From Pleurostoma richardsiae (lineage: Eukaryota > Ascomycota > Sordariomycetes > Calosphaeriales > Pleurostomataceae), in the NCBI GenBank assembly GCA_030052745.1, contig JANBVO010000033.1, positions 124,001 to 188,000 on the forward strand: a DNA stretch of 64,000 nt, read 5' to 3'. A program made the position numbers and the translations under genes. This document shows positions 30,848 through 44,000 of the stretch, piece after piece (the stretch's first letter is position 1; every line of letters starts with the position of its first letter). The notes under the pieces are model-generated. The model saw only the letters and a program-made list of their open reading frames with translations. It had not been told where the DNA came from and searched no databases.

Positions 30848-33800
30848 AATAAGTTTTAAATTCGCTTTATTAAAGTTTATTATATTTAACAAAATATATA
30901 TTACGATTTTTTTAATTAAAGCGTAATCGGTAAAAATATTAATAAAGTATTAGTTTAATTAAATTAATTTTCGTAACTTCTTATAAGTTTATATTACTTT
31001 TATAACTTTAGTTTCCGTCGATTTATATTTTTTTAACCGTTATAATTAACTTAATATAATTTATAAGTATATCTTTACTTAAAATCTAACTTTCTATTTA
31101 TAATTAATTAAGTTAAAAGATAAATAAGCTAAAAATATACTTATAAACGTTAACTTTAAAAAATAACGATTACTTTAAGCCGTAATAGTATAAGAAGTTT
31201 TCTTTACATAAATCATCTTATAGAATTTAAAAGAATTCTATTTTTTCGACTGTTAATACGAATATTATTTTTAACGTATATACTCGTCGTATTAACTTTA
31301 ACTTTTTTTTTAATATAACTTTTATTTTTTTCGTAACGGTTAAAAATATTATTTTCTAATTTTAAAACGGCTTAATTTTAACGTCGAATTAATTAATACT
31401 TTTTCTAAACTAACTAACTATATTAAAATATATTTTTAAGTTAATAAAATTATTTAAGAATTTCATCTTTTTAAAAACTATTATTCGGTCTTTTATCTTT
31501 ATAATATTATTATTATTAACTATATACCTAAGAAACTTTACAGTTAAGTAATTTATGAAAGATTTTTCTATCGAAATATAAACTCAGGTTTTTTCGAGTA
31601 TTTTTATTATTATAACTAAATATTTAAAATGTTCTTCTTTAGAATTATTAATAACAACGATATCGTTAATATAAATACAAATAAAATATTAATAAAAAAA
31701 AATTCAATCTATAAAACGTTATACGTAAGTAAGTAAGTTTTTAAATCCTATAAAGATTATATTAAACCTTTTAAATTTTTAGGAACTAATAACGATTATA
31801 TAATTACGGTGATTATAATAAATTAATAGTTAAAAGAAAAATCCTACGGCGTTAAAAATAACGTAGTAATTTTTATTTATTATATTATTAATAATGTTAT
31901 CTTAGTTTAATAAAGAATATATATTTAATATTACGATACGATTAAACAGTTAAAGGTTAATTATAACGTAGTTTTTTTTTTAATTTTAATTGTTCGTTAT
32001 ATTATAAAGATTAAGTATATAATAAACGTTAGTTCGTATTAAAATTCTATTTAGCTTTAAACGTAAAACTTATTATAGGTTTCGTTAAAAAAAATACGAT
32101 CTTTAAGTTTTAATAAGTATATTCGAATTACTTTAAACTATTATTACTATTTATTAATTAAGTCGACGTATATTTTAAATTCTTTTAGTATTAGTACGAT
32201 ATTTTTATAATAAAAAACGTTATATTTATTTAATAAACTTTTAATCTTATTTATAAATAAAAAGTTTAAGTTATAAATATTTACTCTAACAATTCATTTA
32301 ATAGTTTTTAAATAATTAGGTTTAATTAAACCGTACGATAGAATAAATAAGTCTAGTATATTTTCGAATAGAGCTTTTATTTTCTTTATTTACTCTTAGT
32401 TATAATCTTTTTTAACGTAATCGGCGTTAAGTTTTTTTAAGTATAACGCGAACTTTTCGTATATAATATTTTTTTTATTAAGAAGTTTTTAAATCTCATT
32501 CTATTTATAAAGTATAACTTATTCATTATCTTAATATTCGTATATTCGGTTAAATGTTTTATTTTAGTAAATTTTTTATAGTTTATTCATTTTATTTTAT
32601 ATTATAATCGTTTTAAGTACTAGTTAGTTAATCGTAACGTCGATTACGAGAAAATAAATTAGTTCGAAGTAATACAATATTAATCTCTTTATTTTTTCTT
32701 TTAGTAATTTTAAAAGATCGACGTATTAAGTAATAATAAAGGTTTTATTTCTTAAAAAGATAATGATAATATTAATAACTTTAATATAACAACGGATTTC
32801 CTTTGAAACGTTCTTTTTAAGTACGTTACTTTTTATTGTTATATTATATAACGATTAAAATATATAAGTACTTTTAATTATATTAATCTTAACGTTATAA
32901 TCGTAAAGAAAGTTAATACTTATTAATATTTTTAGTTCTAAATTATTAATAACGTTTACTTTAATATATATATAACTATTAACTTATCGGTTATTTAAAA
33001 TACTAAAAATATAGAAATTAAATTCTATTATATTTTCGATAAACATATAAAAGTCGATATTTTTAACTAGCTTTTTTAATTTTTTATTTTATTTAACGTT
33101 TTTAACGAAATCTTTAATTTATTACTAGTTAATTAAAATAATATTATATTTAATATCTCTATAAACTTTAATTTTAAGAGTTTTAAAATCGTTTTTAATA
33201 ACGATCTTTAAATACGTTCGTTTATTAAGGTTTTAAAAATTACTATTAAATTTAACGTTAGTTTTAATAATTTAATCTATTTCGAAACGTAGTTTAAATA
33301 TTACGAAATCTATTTCGCTTTTTACATTATAAATAAAATTATAATTATTTTACGTCTTTATTAATTTAATAGTTTAAATTATAAGCTAATTTAACGTATT
33401 TAATATTATTACAAACGTTTTTAATGTCGTACTAGGTTTTTATTTCGTTTAACTTACTAGTTTTTTTGACTACGTTAATTACTTATAGGATTTTTATTAT
33501 AAAATATAATCGAATAAAGTATTTTAAAAGCGGAATTCGGTATAGTACGTTTAATATATTTATAATTCGGTTTTACTTTAATTACGTTTTTCTTAATGAA
33601 AAATCTTACGTTTATCTTTAAAGTTTACGAAATAAGTTATTTCGATTTCGAAATGTTTTACTTCTTCGTTTTTTTTATCCTTTACGTTATTAAGCGGAGT
33701 TTTTTTTCGGTTAATATAAATATAATCGTCTTCGTATAGTTAACTTATATACTTTTAAATATCTTTATTATTTTCTTAAACGAACGTTTTATTATAATAA

Positions 33801-35385
33801 ACGTAATTTTATTTACGTTTAACGAACGTATTATATTTACCGTATTAACGTCTTTAATATATAAAACGTTCTTTAAAACAGTTATTTTATTTTATAAAGC
33901 GATTATTATATTTTAGTCGGTTATAATTATAACGTTTAAAGTTACTTTATCGGTTATTATAGTTTTTATTACGTTAGTTATTTTTATCGTTTTAATTACG
34001 TTATTAGTAATTAGTTCTAGTTAAATATTCGTAGCGGTTAATTAAGTTCCTAACGAATTTATTTCGTTCGTTATAGTTATATCGGTTTTTACTTTAGTTA
34101 ACGTTAATTTTTCCGTCGTTAAAATTATTTTTAAATATATATTTAGTAATATTAACGTAACGTTTATTTTTAAAGTTAAATACGTTAAAGGTTTTTTTCT
34201 TAAGATATTTTTCTCGAAATATATATTATTATATTTCTCTATTAAAGAAATAATCCGAAATTAATACGTTTAATTATAATTCGAATAAGTATTTCTTTAG
34301 TTCTACGTATATTTAACTTCGAAATCGAAAGATAAGTTATTAATTAATAATATCGCCTTAAGTTCGAATATATCAGAAATATTCGTACGTAAACGTAGAA
34401 AAGTTAACGTCGTTATAAATATTTTCGTAAGTACAACGGTATTTTTTAAATTAGAATTTAGATTTCGTTAGTTAAATTTTAAATCGTTTATAAAAGGTAA
34501 CGAATTAGTTATTAAAATTATCTTTTAAATAGTTTTACTTAACGAGTAAAAATAATTACGTATATTATATTTAAGTTTTACTATAGAATAATAAATTTAG
34601 TTTTTTAATAAGTTTTACTTTTCGAATATTATTTTTAACGGCGTTATTAACGGTATTTTTAAAAAATATTAAGTTTTAAAAAATAATAGTTTTACTATCG
34701 ACGAAAACTAATTCTTTATTTTATTCCTTTACGTTAAACTAATATAATTTAACGTTAAAAATCTTCTAGTTATTTAAGTTTATTATTAATATCGCGATAA
34801 TTAATTATTCGGTTATTATATTTATTACTATAGTATTTTACTTTTATTTTTTAAATTCTTTTATAAAATTCTTATAATTTTACATTATCGCCGTTATAAT
34901 TATTATTAAATCCGTTATAATTATTAGTTAATTTAATGATATTAAAGTATTTATTAAATAGATTAATCGTTACGATTTACTAGTTTCGACGTAAAAACGT
35001 ACTATAGTTAAGTTTATATTAACGTTAACTTCTTCTTTAATATTAAATCTTTAAGTTTAATTTTTATTATTTATTATCAGTAATTATTATAAAAATAAAA
35101 ACTAATCGTTTAAATCTTTAATATCTAATTAAAAATTTTATAAAGAAATAATCTTCGTTATTAAAAGTAACTATTAACTTAAAAAGTTTAACATACTCCG
35201 TTAATTATTTAATATTCTTATCTCGTTTTTTCTTTCGAGCTAAAATAAAATTAACGTTCTTCTTAATAAATAAGACGTTCGATTTAATTATAATATTATC
35301 GGCCTTAATATCGGTAATAATGTCCGTATTACTAATATTATTTCTTTTAAAGTCTCCGAAGGTTTATTACGATTATAACGCCGAC
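30848..35385 (-). mobile_element. Ty3/gypsy retroelement fossil, left copy, heavily RIP-mutated
   Basis: An inverted, partial copy of the element at 35.4-42.2 kb. The sequence can be followed in parallel with 36.6-41.15 kb of that copy. It includes the reverse-transcriptase region (about 31.5-31.9 kb) and, further right, parts of the gag/protease region. Both ends are cut: the 5' part by the neighbouring copy, the 3' part (end of RNase H and integrase) at the junction near 30.85 kb. CA and TG dinucleotides are almost absent and TA is in great excess, so it is thoroughly broken, with very many defects. Old relative to the unmutated flanks. Confidence 0.8.
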
Positions 35386-35389
35386 CGCC

Positions 35390-38300
35390 CTTCAGGCAAC
35401 AGGTTTAGCGGTTAAAAACGGCAGAACTACGAGTTACGAATAAATAAAATAAAAATAAATTATTTAGATTACGATAATCTAGGAAATCTTAAATTACTTA
35501 TTATATAAAATAAATTACTTAAATTACGGTGATCTAAAGAACCGTAGAAGTAATTTAAGGAAATTAAATTATCTATATAAAATTATACTTATTTTATAAT
35601 TTAAAACTTTTTAAAGAAATTAACTCTCTAGTAATTAATTCTTATATTAAATTTTAATAATTACGATCTAAGTATATTACAATACTCTAGGTGCTCCCTT
35701 GAAGAGCACCTGGACTTGTCTAATACGTAAAGCGCTAGGCTTAACCTTATATAAGGCAGGCCTAGTAGACAGATATCTTAGATAAAGAATCAAATTCTTA
35801 CTACTATATTACTTAATATCTTAACTTGAACGTTATACTTTAGTTTATGTAGACTTTTACGTAGTTAGTTTTAATTACTTACGTATTAACCTAAGTAATA
35901 AGAACTAACTTATTATAATAAATAGTACTTACGACTAGTATCGAACTAACCTCCTTTTTAGTTTCATTACTCCGGAAGAGATAACCTTTTTATATTAAAA
36001 CTAGTTATTATAAACGATTACGTTAATAATAATAACTTAAAAGACGTTAAACGTAATAATATTCGTTACTAAGATAATATTTAATACTATTATTATATAA
36101 CTAGCCCGGTAACTATTACTTTTATAGTGTTAACTCGTTTAATCGACTAGTTAATAATTCGATAAACGTAATAACTTTTATAGTTAAACCTACGATTTAA
36201 ACTAGATTATTAGACTATCGATTAAAAATAGTAATAAGAACGTTATTATTAACGAAGTAGTTAATAGTAATACTTACCGAATAACTATTTTATAATTACT
36301 TTATACTTGTAACTTACTAAATTTAAAGAAATCTATATTTATATTTAAAATAACTAGTAAACGGTTAACGTTATAGCTATTTTTAATACCGACCGAGCTA
36401 GACTTAAAGTCGTAGTTTTTTTATTGGTAAATTTAAAAGGAAATAATTATTTATTTAAAACTATAAAGAAATTAAAACGACTTCGAAATATATTTTCTAC
36501 GGAAAATAACGAGGAAACTAAATAAACTATTAAAGCCGTTCTAACTACCTTTCGGTATTTCGAAAAATAAAAGCAAATCGAGAATCTACCGCCTAACCTT
36601 ATAAGGGGACCCTTAGAGACTTTAAGAGAAATAATACCGGTAATACGAACATTATTACCGACGTTAAGACCGATAACGTTATAATTAAGTCGAACGACCT
36701 ATTTACTAAAGGAAACGTTAATTCCATTTTAGCCCGAAAAAGTAAACGAAATAAAAGTATTAAATAATTAACGGGGTACGTTAAATCCTTCGAGTTAATA
36801 GTTACTTTTAATAACGAAAATTATTTTTTTATAAAACTTCTAGCTAAATATTAAAGATTTAAGCGACTAGTTTTTATCTTTATAATAATTACCGATAATA
36901 GATAATAAAAACCGAACTTAAGGATTTAATACTAAAGAGGAAGTTAACGTTAATATAAATTTAACTATAGCACGCTTCTACGTTAAAACTAATAGATTAT
37001 AACGATTAATCCGTTTAATAAATACCTCGGTATCGTTAAATTAACTAGTAGTTATAATAGATTTAATAATAATTATAGCGACGATAATATAAAATTATAG
37101 GAATTTTATAAAAAAATTTAAAAAATAAAAGTAAAATATTATAGTAATAAATACGGTAACCGGATAGTTAATTATAACGATATTAATAATAAACTTAGAT
37201 AACTAGAAAATTTTCGACGTTAAACTATACTAATTTAATATAAAGAAATAAAATAAAGAACTAATCTTTACTAACGGTAAGATTATTATCTTTTAAAATT
37301 TAATACTTTTTAAAAACGCCGTTAATAACGTTACTAAGAATAACGTCCGAAAAGTAAAACTTATTAAAAAGTTAAACTTATTATTTCGTAGTAAAGCTTA
37401 AATATAATATATATAATTATTTTTATCCGTTAAATAAAACTATTTAAAAGACGATCTTAATAATTAATTCGTCGCTTTTTATAAACGATTTAGAATTCGA
37501 CTAGTAAAATCCGAGTTTTAATTTAAAAAACACCGTTATACTTATAAAAATATTTATAACGACGTTAACCTTTTTACGTTTACGTACGAATATTTTTAAT
37601 ATACCTGAGCTTAAAACGATATTATTAATTAATAATTTATCTTTCGATTTCGAAATTAAGTATACGTAGAATTGAAGAAATATTTACTTAAATTATAGTT
37701 AAACGTATTAATTTTAGAATATTTCCTTAATAAAGAAACATAATAGCATATATTCCGAGAAAAATATCTCGAGAAGGAAACTCTTAATGTATTTAATTTT
37801 AAAAATAAACGCTACGTTAACGTTATTAAGTACGTATTTAAAGATAATTTTAATAACGAAGAAATTAACGTTAATTAAAGTAAGGACCGATATAACCGTA
37901 ACGAACGAAGTAAATTCGCTAGGAATTTAACTAACCGTTACGAATATTTGATTAGAACTAACTATTAATAACGTAATTAGAACGATAAAAATAATTAATA
38001 TAACGAAAACTATAATAACCGATAAAGTAACTTTAAACGTTATAGTTATAACCGATTAAGATATAACGACTATTTTATAAGATAAAATAATTATTTTAGA
38101 AGACGTTTTATATATTAAAGACGTCGATATAGTAAGTATAATACGTTTACTAAACGTAAACGAAACTACGTTTACTATAACGAAACGTTTGTTTAAGAAA
38201 ACGATAAAGACGTTTAAAAACGTATAAATTAACTACGTAAAGATAATTATGTTTATATTAGTTAAGAAGAAATTCTACTTAACGACGTAGAAGATAAAAA

Positions 38301-41300
38301 AAACGAAAAAGTAGGATATTTCGAAGTCGAAGCCGTTTATTTCGTAAACTCTAAAAATAAACGTAAGATTTTTCGTTAAAAAAAGCGTAACCGAAGTAAA
38401 ACCGAACCGTAAACGTGTCGAACGTGCTATACCGAATTCCGCTTTCAAAATACTTTGTTCGATTATATTTTATAATAAAAATCTTATAAATAACTATTAT
38501 AGTCGAAGAAACCGGTAAGCTAGGTAAAGTAGAAACTTAGTACGATATTAGAAGTGTCCGTAATAATACTAAGTACGTTAAACTAACTTATAATTTAAGT
38601 TATTAAGTTAATAAAAATATAAAATAACTATAACTTTACTTGTAACGTAGAAGGCGAAACGAATTTCGTAATATTTAAACTACGTTTCGAAATAAATCAA
38701 ATTATTAAAACTAACGTTAAATTTAACGGTAGTTTTTAAAATCTTAATAAATAAACGTACTTAAAGATTACTATTAAGAACGACTTTAAAGCCTTTAAAG
38801 TCGAAATCTACGGAAATACTAAATATAGTATTATTTTAGTTAATCGGTAATAAGTTAAGGACTTCGTTAAAAACGTTAGATAAAGTAAAGAACTAAGAAA
38901 ACTAGTTAAAAATATCGACTCTTATATATTTATCGAGGATATAGTAGAATTTAACTTTTATATTCCTAGTATCTTAAACGGCCGACAAGTTAATAATTAT
39001 ATATACGTTAAAATAAACGTTATCGATAATTTAAGACTAAAAATACTACTAAGTACTAATTTTCTTTACGACTACGACGTTAAAATTAATATAGTTAAAA
39101 GTACTTATATACTTTAATTACTATATAATATAACGATAAAAAATAACGTACTTAAAAAGAACGCTTCGAAGGAAATTTACCGCCGTATTAAAACTATTAA
39201 TATTATCGTTATCCTTTTAAGAAACGAAGCTTTTATCGCTATTTAGTACGTCGATCTTTTAAAACTACTAAAAGAAAAAATAAAGAAACTAACGCCGTAT
39301 TACTTCGAACTAATTTACTCTTTCGTAATCAACGTCATAATTAACCGTCTAGTACTTAAAACGATTATAATATAAAATAAAACGGATAAGTTATAAAAGA
39401 TCCGTCGAAATAAAATACTTAGTCGAATACGTAAATACTAAGGTAACGAATAAACTATATTTTACGAATAGGACGAGATTTAAAAATTTCTCGGTAAGGA
39501 AAATATTATACATAAAGAGTTCGCGTTATACTTAAAAGAACTTAACGCCGACCGCGTTAAAGAAAACTATAGCTAAAAGTAAATAGAGAAAACGGAAGTT
39601 CTACTCGAAAATACGTTAAACTTATTTATTCTATTATACGGTTTAACTAAGCTTAATTATTTAAAAACTATTAAGTCGACCGTTAAAGTAAACATCTATA
39701 ACTCGAACTTTTTATTTATAAATAAAATTAAAAGTTTATTAAATAAACATAACGTTTTCTATTATAAAAACATCGTGCCGATACCGGAAGAATTTAAAAT
39801 ATACGTCGACTTAATTAACGGATAGTAACAATAGTTTAAAATAATTCGAATATACTTACTAGGATTTAAGAATTACGTTTTCTTTAACGAAATCTATAAT
39901 AAGTTTTACGTTTAAAACTAAATAGAATTTTAATACGAGTTAACGTCTATTGTATATTTAATTTTTATAGTATAACGAACGATTAGAATTAAAGAAAAAG
40001 GTTACGTTATAGTTAACTTCCGACTATTTAATCGTATTACAATACCGAATATATATCCTTTACCGAATTAAGACGATATTATTAATAGTATAGTAAATAA
40101 AAAATATTACGTTATTTTCGACGCCGTAGGATTTTTCTTTTAACTATTAATTTACTATAATTACTATAACCGTATAGTCGTTATTAGTCCTCGAAAACTC
40201 GAGAGGTTTAACGTAGTCTTTATAAGATTTAAGAATTTACCTATTTACGTATAACGTTTTATAAATCAGATCTTCTTCCTTTACTAATATTTCGTCCGTA
40301 CTTATATTAACGATATTATCATTATTAGTAATTCCGAAGAAGAATATTTTAAATACTTAGCTATAATAATAAAAATACTCGAAAAAAACCGAGTTTATAT
40401 TTCGGTAGAAAAATCTTTCGTAAGCTACCTAGCCGTAAAACTTCTCGGGTACGTAGTTAATAGTAATAGCATCGTAAAGATAAAAGACCGAATAATAGCC
40501 TTTAAGAAGATTAAATTCCTAGATAACCTTATCGATCTAAAAATATACCTTAATATAATTAGTTAGTTCAGAAAAAGTATCAACTAGTTTAATATTAAAG
40601 CTAAACCGTTTTAAAATCGAAAAACGACATTTCTAGCTACTACGAAAGAAATAAAAGCTATACCAAAAGGAAAGTCAAAGCTAATACGATAGGTTTATAC
40701 GTTAAAAGTAACGTTCGTATTAATAGTCGAAAAAATAGAATTTTTCTAAACTTTATAAGATAACTTATATAAAGAAAACTTCTTATATTATTACGATCCG
40801 GAATAACCGTTATTTTTTAAAGTTAACGCCTATAAATACGTTTTTAACTTATTTATCTTCTAACTTAATTAACTATAGGTAGAAAGTTAGATTTTAAGTA
40901 AAGATATACTTATAAATTGTATTAAGCCAATTTTATTCATATTTAAATTAACTATAATAACTAAAAAAAAATATAAATCGACGAAAGCCGAAGTTATAAA
41001 AATAATATAAACCTATAAGAAACTATAAAAATTAATTTAATTAAACTAGTACCTTATTAATATTTTTACTAATTACGTTTCAACTAAAAAGATCGTAATA
41101 TATACTTCGTTAAATATAATAAATCTTAATAAAACGAACTTAAAACTCGTTAATATAGCTAATTACTTATCATAATTTAACTTATAAATCTTTTATATCC
41201 CTAGTAAGTTAAATGTCGTTCTTAATATCCTATCTAGACTACTAACATTCGTAAAGGACTTAGATAAGCTATAAGGCGATAAAACTAACAAATTAAACGA

Positions 41301-42250
41301 TATTATAACTAGTACGTAAACCGAAAGTAATAATTTCGCGTTATATGTAGAAGAAACGTTAATCGAACCGATTTTATATCTCGATTTTAAAAACTATATT
41401 ATCGATAGATATTATAAAGATAAGAAATACGGAAAAATCATCCGAAAGTTCTAAGATTACGTTAACTACGTTAAAACGAACGAATCGAACCTTAGGTTTA
41501 ATATTTCGAAGCGGAAACGACGAAAAAAACCTTCTTTTTTATACGGACCGTTTAAAATAACGAATAATTTTTTTTACTACATCGATTACTTTAATAGAAA
41601 AAGACTTTATATTTTTATAAATTACGTTCCGAAACTTTTCGAATTAATTTATAACTATAAGTATTATTTTAATATTAATAGGATAATAACTAACTTTAAT
41701 AACGTTATATTTAATAAAAAACTTAAAAAATCTATAAATAAGTATAATATTACGAAACTTACTATTAAAACTAAATAAATAAAAGTCTACTACCGAAAGA
41801 AATAATATTAATTAGAACTTTACTATAATTATTCTATATAATAATAATAAACTTTATAACGTAATTACTAAAAGTATAAGTAAAAAATACTTTTTAAACG
41901 TTACTAAAATACTATATTTTAAATACGATCTATACGATAATATATAAATTTAATAAGAAAACGTTACTTATAACAAACTATTTAATATATAAAACGAAAA
42001 ACTAAGTAATTATAATTATTAAAACGTTAAAAGTAATTAATTAAAATATACCGAAATACATTATCTTAAATAAAAACCCGAAGTTTACTTCCGAAATATA
42101 ATAAGCTATATTTACCGCTTTTAACGTCAAACTTCTTTTTTCTATAATATATTACTCTTAAATAAATAAATAGTTAAAACGTATAAACTAAACGATAAAG
42201 ATAACTATCCGTTATTATATCGTAATAAGCTTAAACGTATTATCTCAGTG
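35390..42250 (+). mobile_element. Ty3/gypsy retroelement fossil, right copy, heavily RIP-mutated
   Basis: Parts in order: a probable 5' LTR (about 35.42-35.94 kb), a primer-binding-like site next to it, a gag-type region (about 36-38.5 kb), protease, reverse transcriptase (about 39.5-40.5 kb, with the YxDD-type region recognisable near 40.29 kb), RNase H and the start of integrase. No matching 3' LTR is seen before the sequence returns to normal composition at about 42.24 kb, so the 3' end is missing. Dinucleotide bias is the same as in the left copy. Broken many times over, with no open gene left. Confidence 0.82.
35420..35937 (+). repeat. Probable 5' LTR of the right gypsy copy
   Basis: A non-coding segment between the end of the left copy and the primer-binding-like site at about 35938. 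It holds a short hairpin (AGGTGCTC...GAGCACCT, 35699-35721) and a TATATAAG promoter-like word (about 35748). The outer boundary is uncertain because no second LTR is present to compare. Confidence 0.45.
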
Positions 42251-42374
42251 TCGCGGCCTGCCTTGTCGGGTTTAGCGCCCCTCCTCCTCCATGCCCCACG
42301 GCCCCATTGCCCCACATTTCCCTGTGACCCAAATGGTTCTCGCCGCTTTTACCTCCTTTCGCGCCTCCGTCCGG

Positions 42375-42380
42375 TATAAA
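42375..42380 (+). promoter_or_regulatory. TATA box in the right arm
   Basis: TATAAA followed by a pyrimidine-rich stretch (CTCTCTCACCTCGTCTCTG), about 75 bp before the ATG at 42454. The same order occurs in the left arm. Confidence 0.4.
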
Positions 42381-42453
42381 GAGGGCCGCTCTCTCACCTC
42401 GTCTCTGCTCACACCCCCTCCACCTCGCCCTCGTCCTCGATTCGATTCGGACC

Positions 42454-43020
42454 ATGCAATCTCTGTTACGCCTGGCACCTCTGTCCATCCTAGCTCTTCT
42501 GACTCTTGCCTGACCATTTCTCTTCAGGCGGCGGACGATGGCTGCACCACGCATCTCGCGCGAAGCGGAAGCAACTGTTCTACGGCGGTCATGTCCTTTT
42601 CCCGTGCCTTCAAAGCTGTTACTTTATCTCTCTTACGTCAGGTAACGATCTTTCGAGCTGAACATGGTCACTGGGGCAGGACTGGAGCTAATCTACGACT
42701 TGGCAGACACCACGACCAGTGATCCAGCTTGCACCGAGCGGGCAGGACCCGCCGTTCTTCCTTCCTGATTTCCTCACGATGGCCTTTGACGGGTTTCTCC
42801 TCTCCCGCGGCCCCGTACGTGGGCGGCGTCGAGTGGGATGCGACCAACTCCCTGGCGTCGCACCTGGACCTCCTCAACGCCATCGTCGCGTGCACGCCCA
42901 CGGCGGTCTCCTATGCTCGCCTAGAGAATCCTCGGCACGACCACGCCACCTGTGTCATCCTGTCCAGGCACAAAAATACCGCTTGGGTAACGTCACGGCG
43001 TCGATGCTCTGACGCCGGGC
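42454..43020 (+). pseudogene. Secreted-protein gene remnant (right arm)
   Basis: From the ATG at 42454: MQSLLRLAPLSILALLTLA, a good signal peptide, then a stop. Coding-like text resumes in other frames: AADDGCTTHLARSGSNCSTA (42532 on), FELNMVTGAGLELIYDLADT (42650 on), and APYVGGVEWDATNSLASHLD through CTPTAVSYARLENPRHD (42810-42940). The pieces could be exons of one secreted protein, but I cannot place canonical introns between all of them, so I call it broken. I do not recognise the protein family. It lies directly beside the AT-rich block. Confidence 0.4.
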
Positions 43021-43079
43021 GCCCGATGTACTCCCTCACAGGGCCTATCAGTGCGTTTTCGTTCGTCACTTGCGGTTCG

Positions 43080-43800
43080 AGATCGGACCGATTACGACGC
43101 GTCTCCGGCAGGACACGCAGTAGGACGGAGGACGAGCCATGCAAGACAGAAGGGGGAGGCCGCCCGACTGCCAACCGCTTCGGATTCGCGAAAGCGGCGA
43201 TTGCTGCAGCTGGTGGGGATGGCAATGATCACAGCTGGACTGTGGCGAGCTGGTCATGCAGGCAGCCGTGGACAGGGAGGAGCGAGTCGGGGACGGTGGG
43301 ATCTCCCAGGATGGTATAACTCGTTCGGCGCTTCTGGTGACTCACGAGAGGCACGCTGCCGCAAAAGCTGACGTGGCGTTGACGGCCGCGCCTGCACTCG
43401 TGTGCGTGACGGACGTTCGGTGGTGTCATTTGAGCGACGGGTGAGGCACCTCCGAGACGCGAGTCAAGGAGAAGGAGGGCTGATAGGCCGGCCACGACGG
43501 TGCTTGTGGGGTGCTTGGCGAGAATTTGCTCGTGTGACCGGAGGTGGAGGTGGAGGAGGAGGAGGCGGCGCAGTCTATGGCATCGGCTAAGCGGCACTGG
43601 GCTGTCTGGGGACATCGCAAGTCATCTGTGTGCCTGCTTCAGAGACGTGATTCGCGGCGGTGATGACCCCCTGGCACGATCATATCCTCCGCGGATCCTG
43701 GCTCTGTCTCGGCAGTTGCACCATTGGCGGATATACGAAGAGTGTCGCGACCGAGCACCCTCTACTGCCGGCTGTTTCGAGTGATGGAAGAGAGGGAGCC
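43080..43800. repeat. 5' flank of gene B, related to the duplicated flank of gene A
   Basis: Matches the inverse of 29.24-28.6 kb at several points in the same order. These are CGGACCGATTAC...CACGCAG (43085), GACGTGATTCGC (43644), CTCGGCAGTTGCA (43710) and a shared GATATACGAAG/GAGGTACGAGG region. It includes a Gly-coding GGA microsatellite near 43540-43570. It supports common descent of the whole A and B loci, not just their coding parts. Confidence 0.55.
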
Positions 43801-44000
43801 AAGAGAAGACCAGGCCAGAGCGCACGAGAGCTCCTCCTTAGTACTGTTGTATTCGAGGCTGCACATATCTGTATATATTCCCCTCAACATCCCCGTTTCC
43901 ACCACGAACTTGGAGATCGAGAAAACACACTCTGCTTTGTTCTGTCTCGGGTCTCTGATATCTTCAGCAATCTGTTCGTTTTCTCAGTACTTGTAACACG

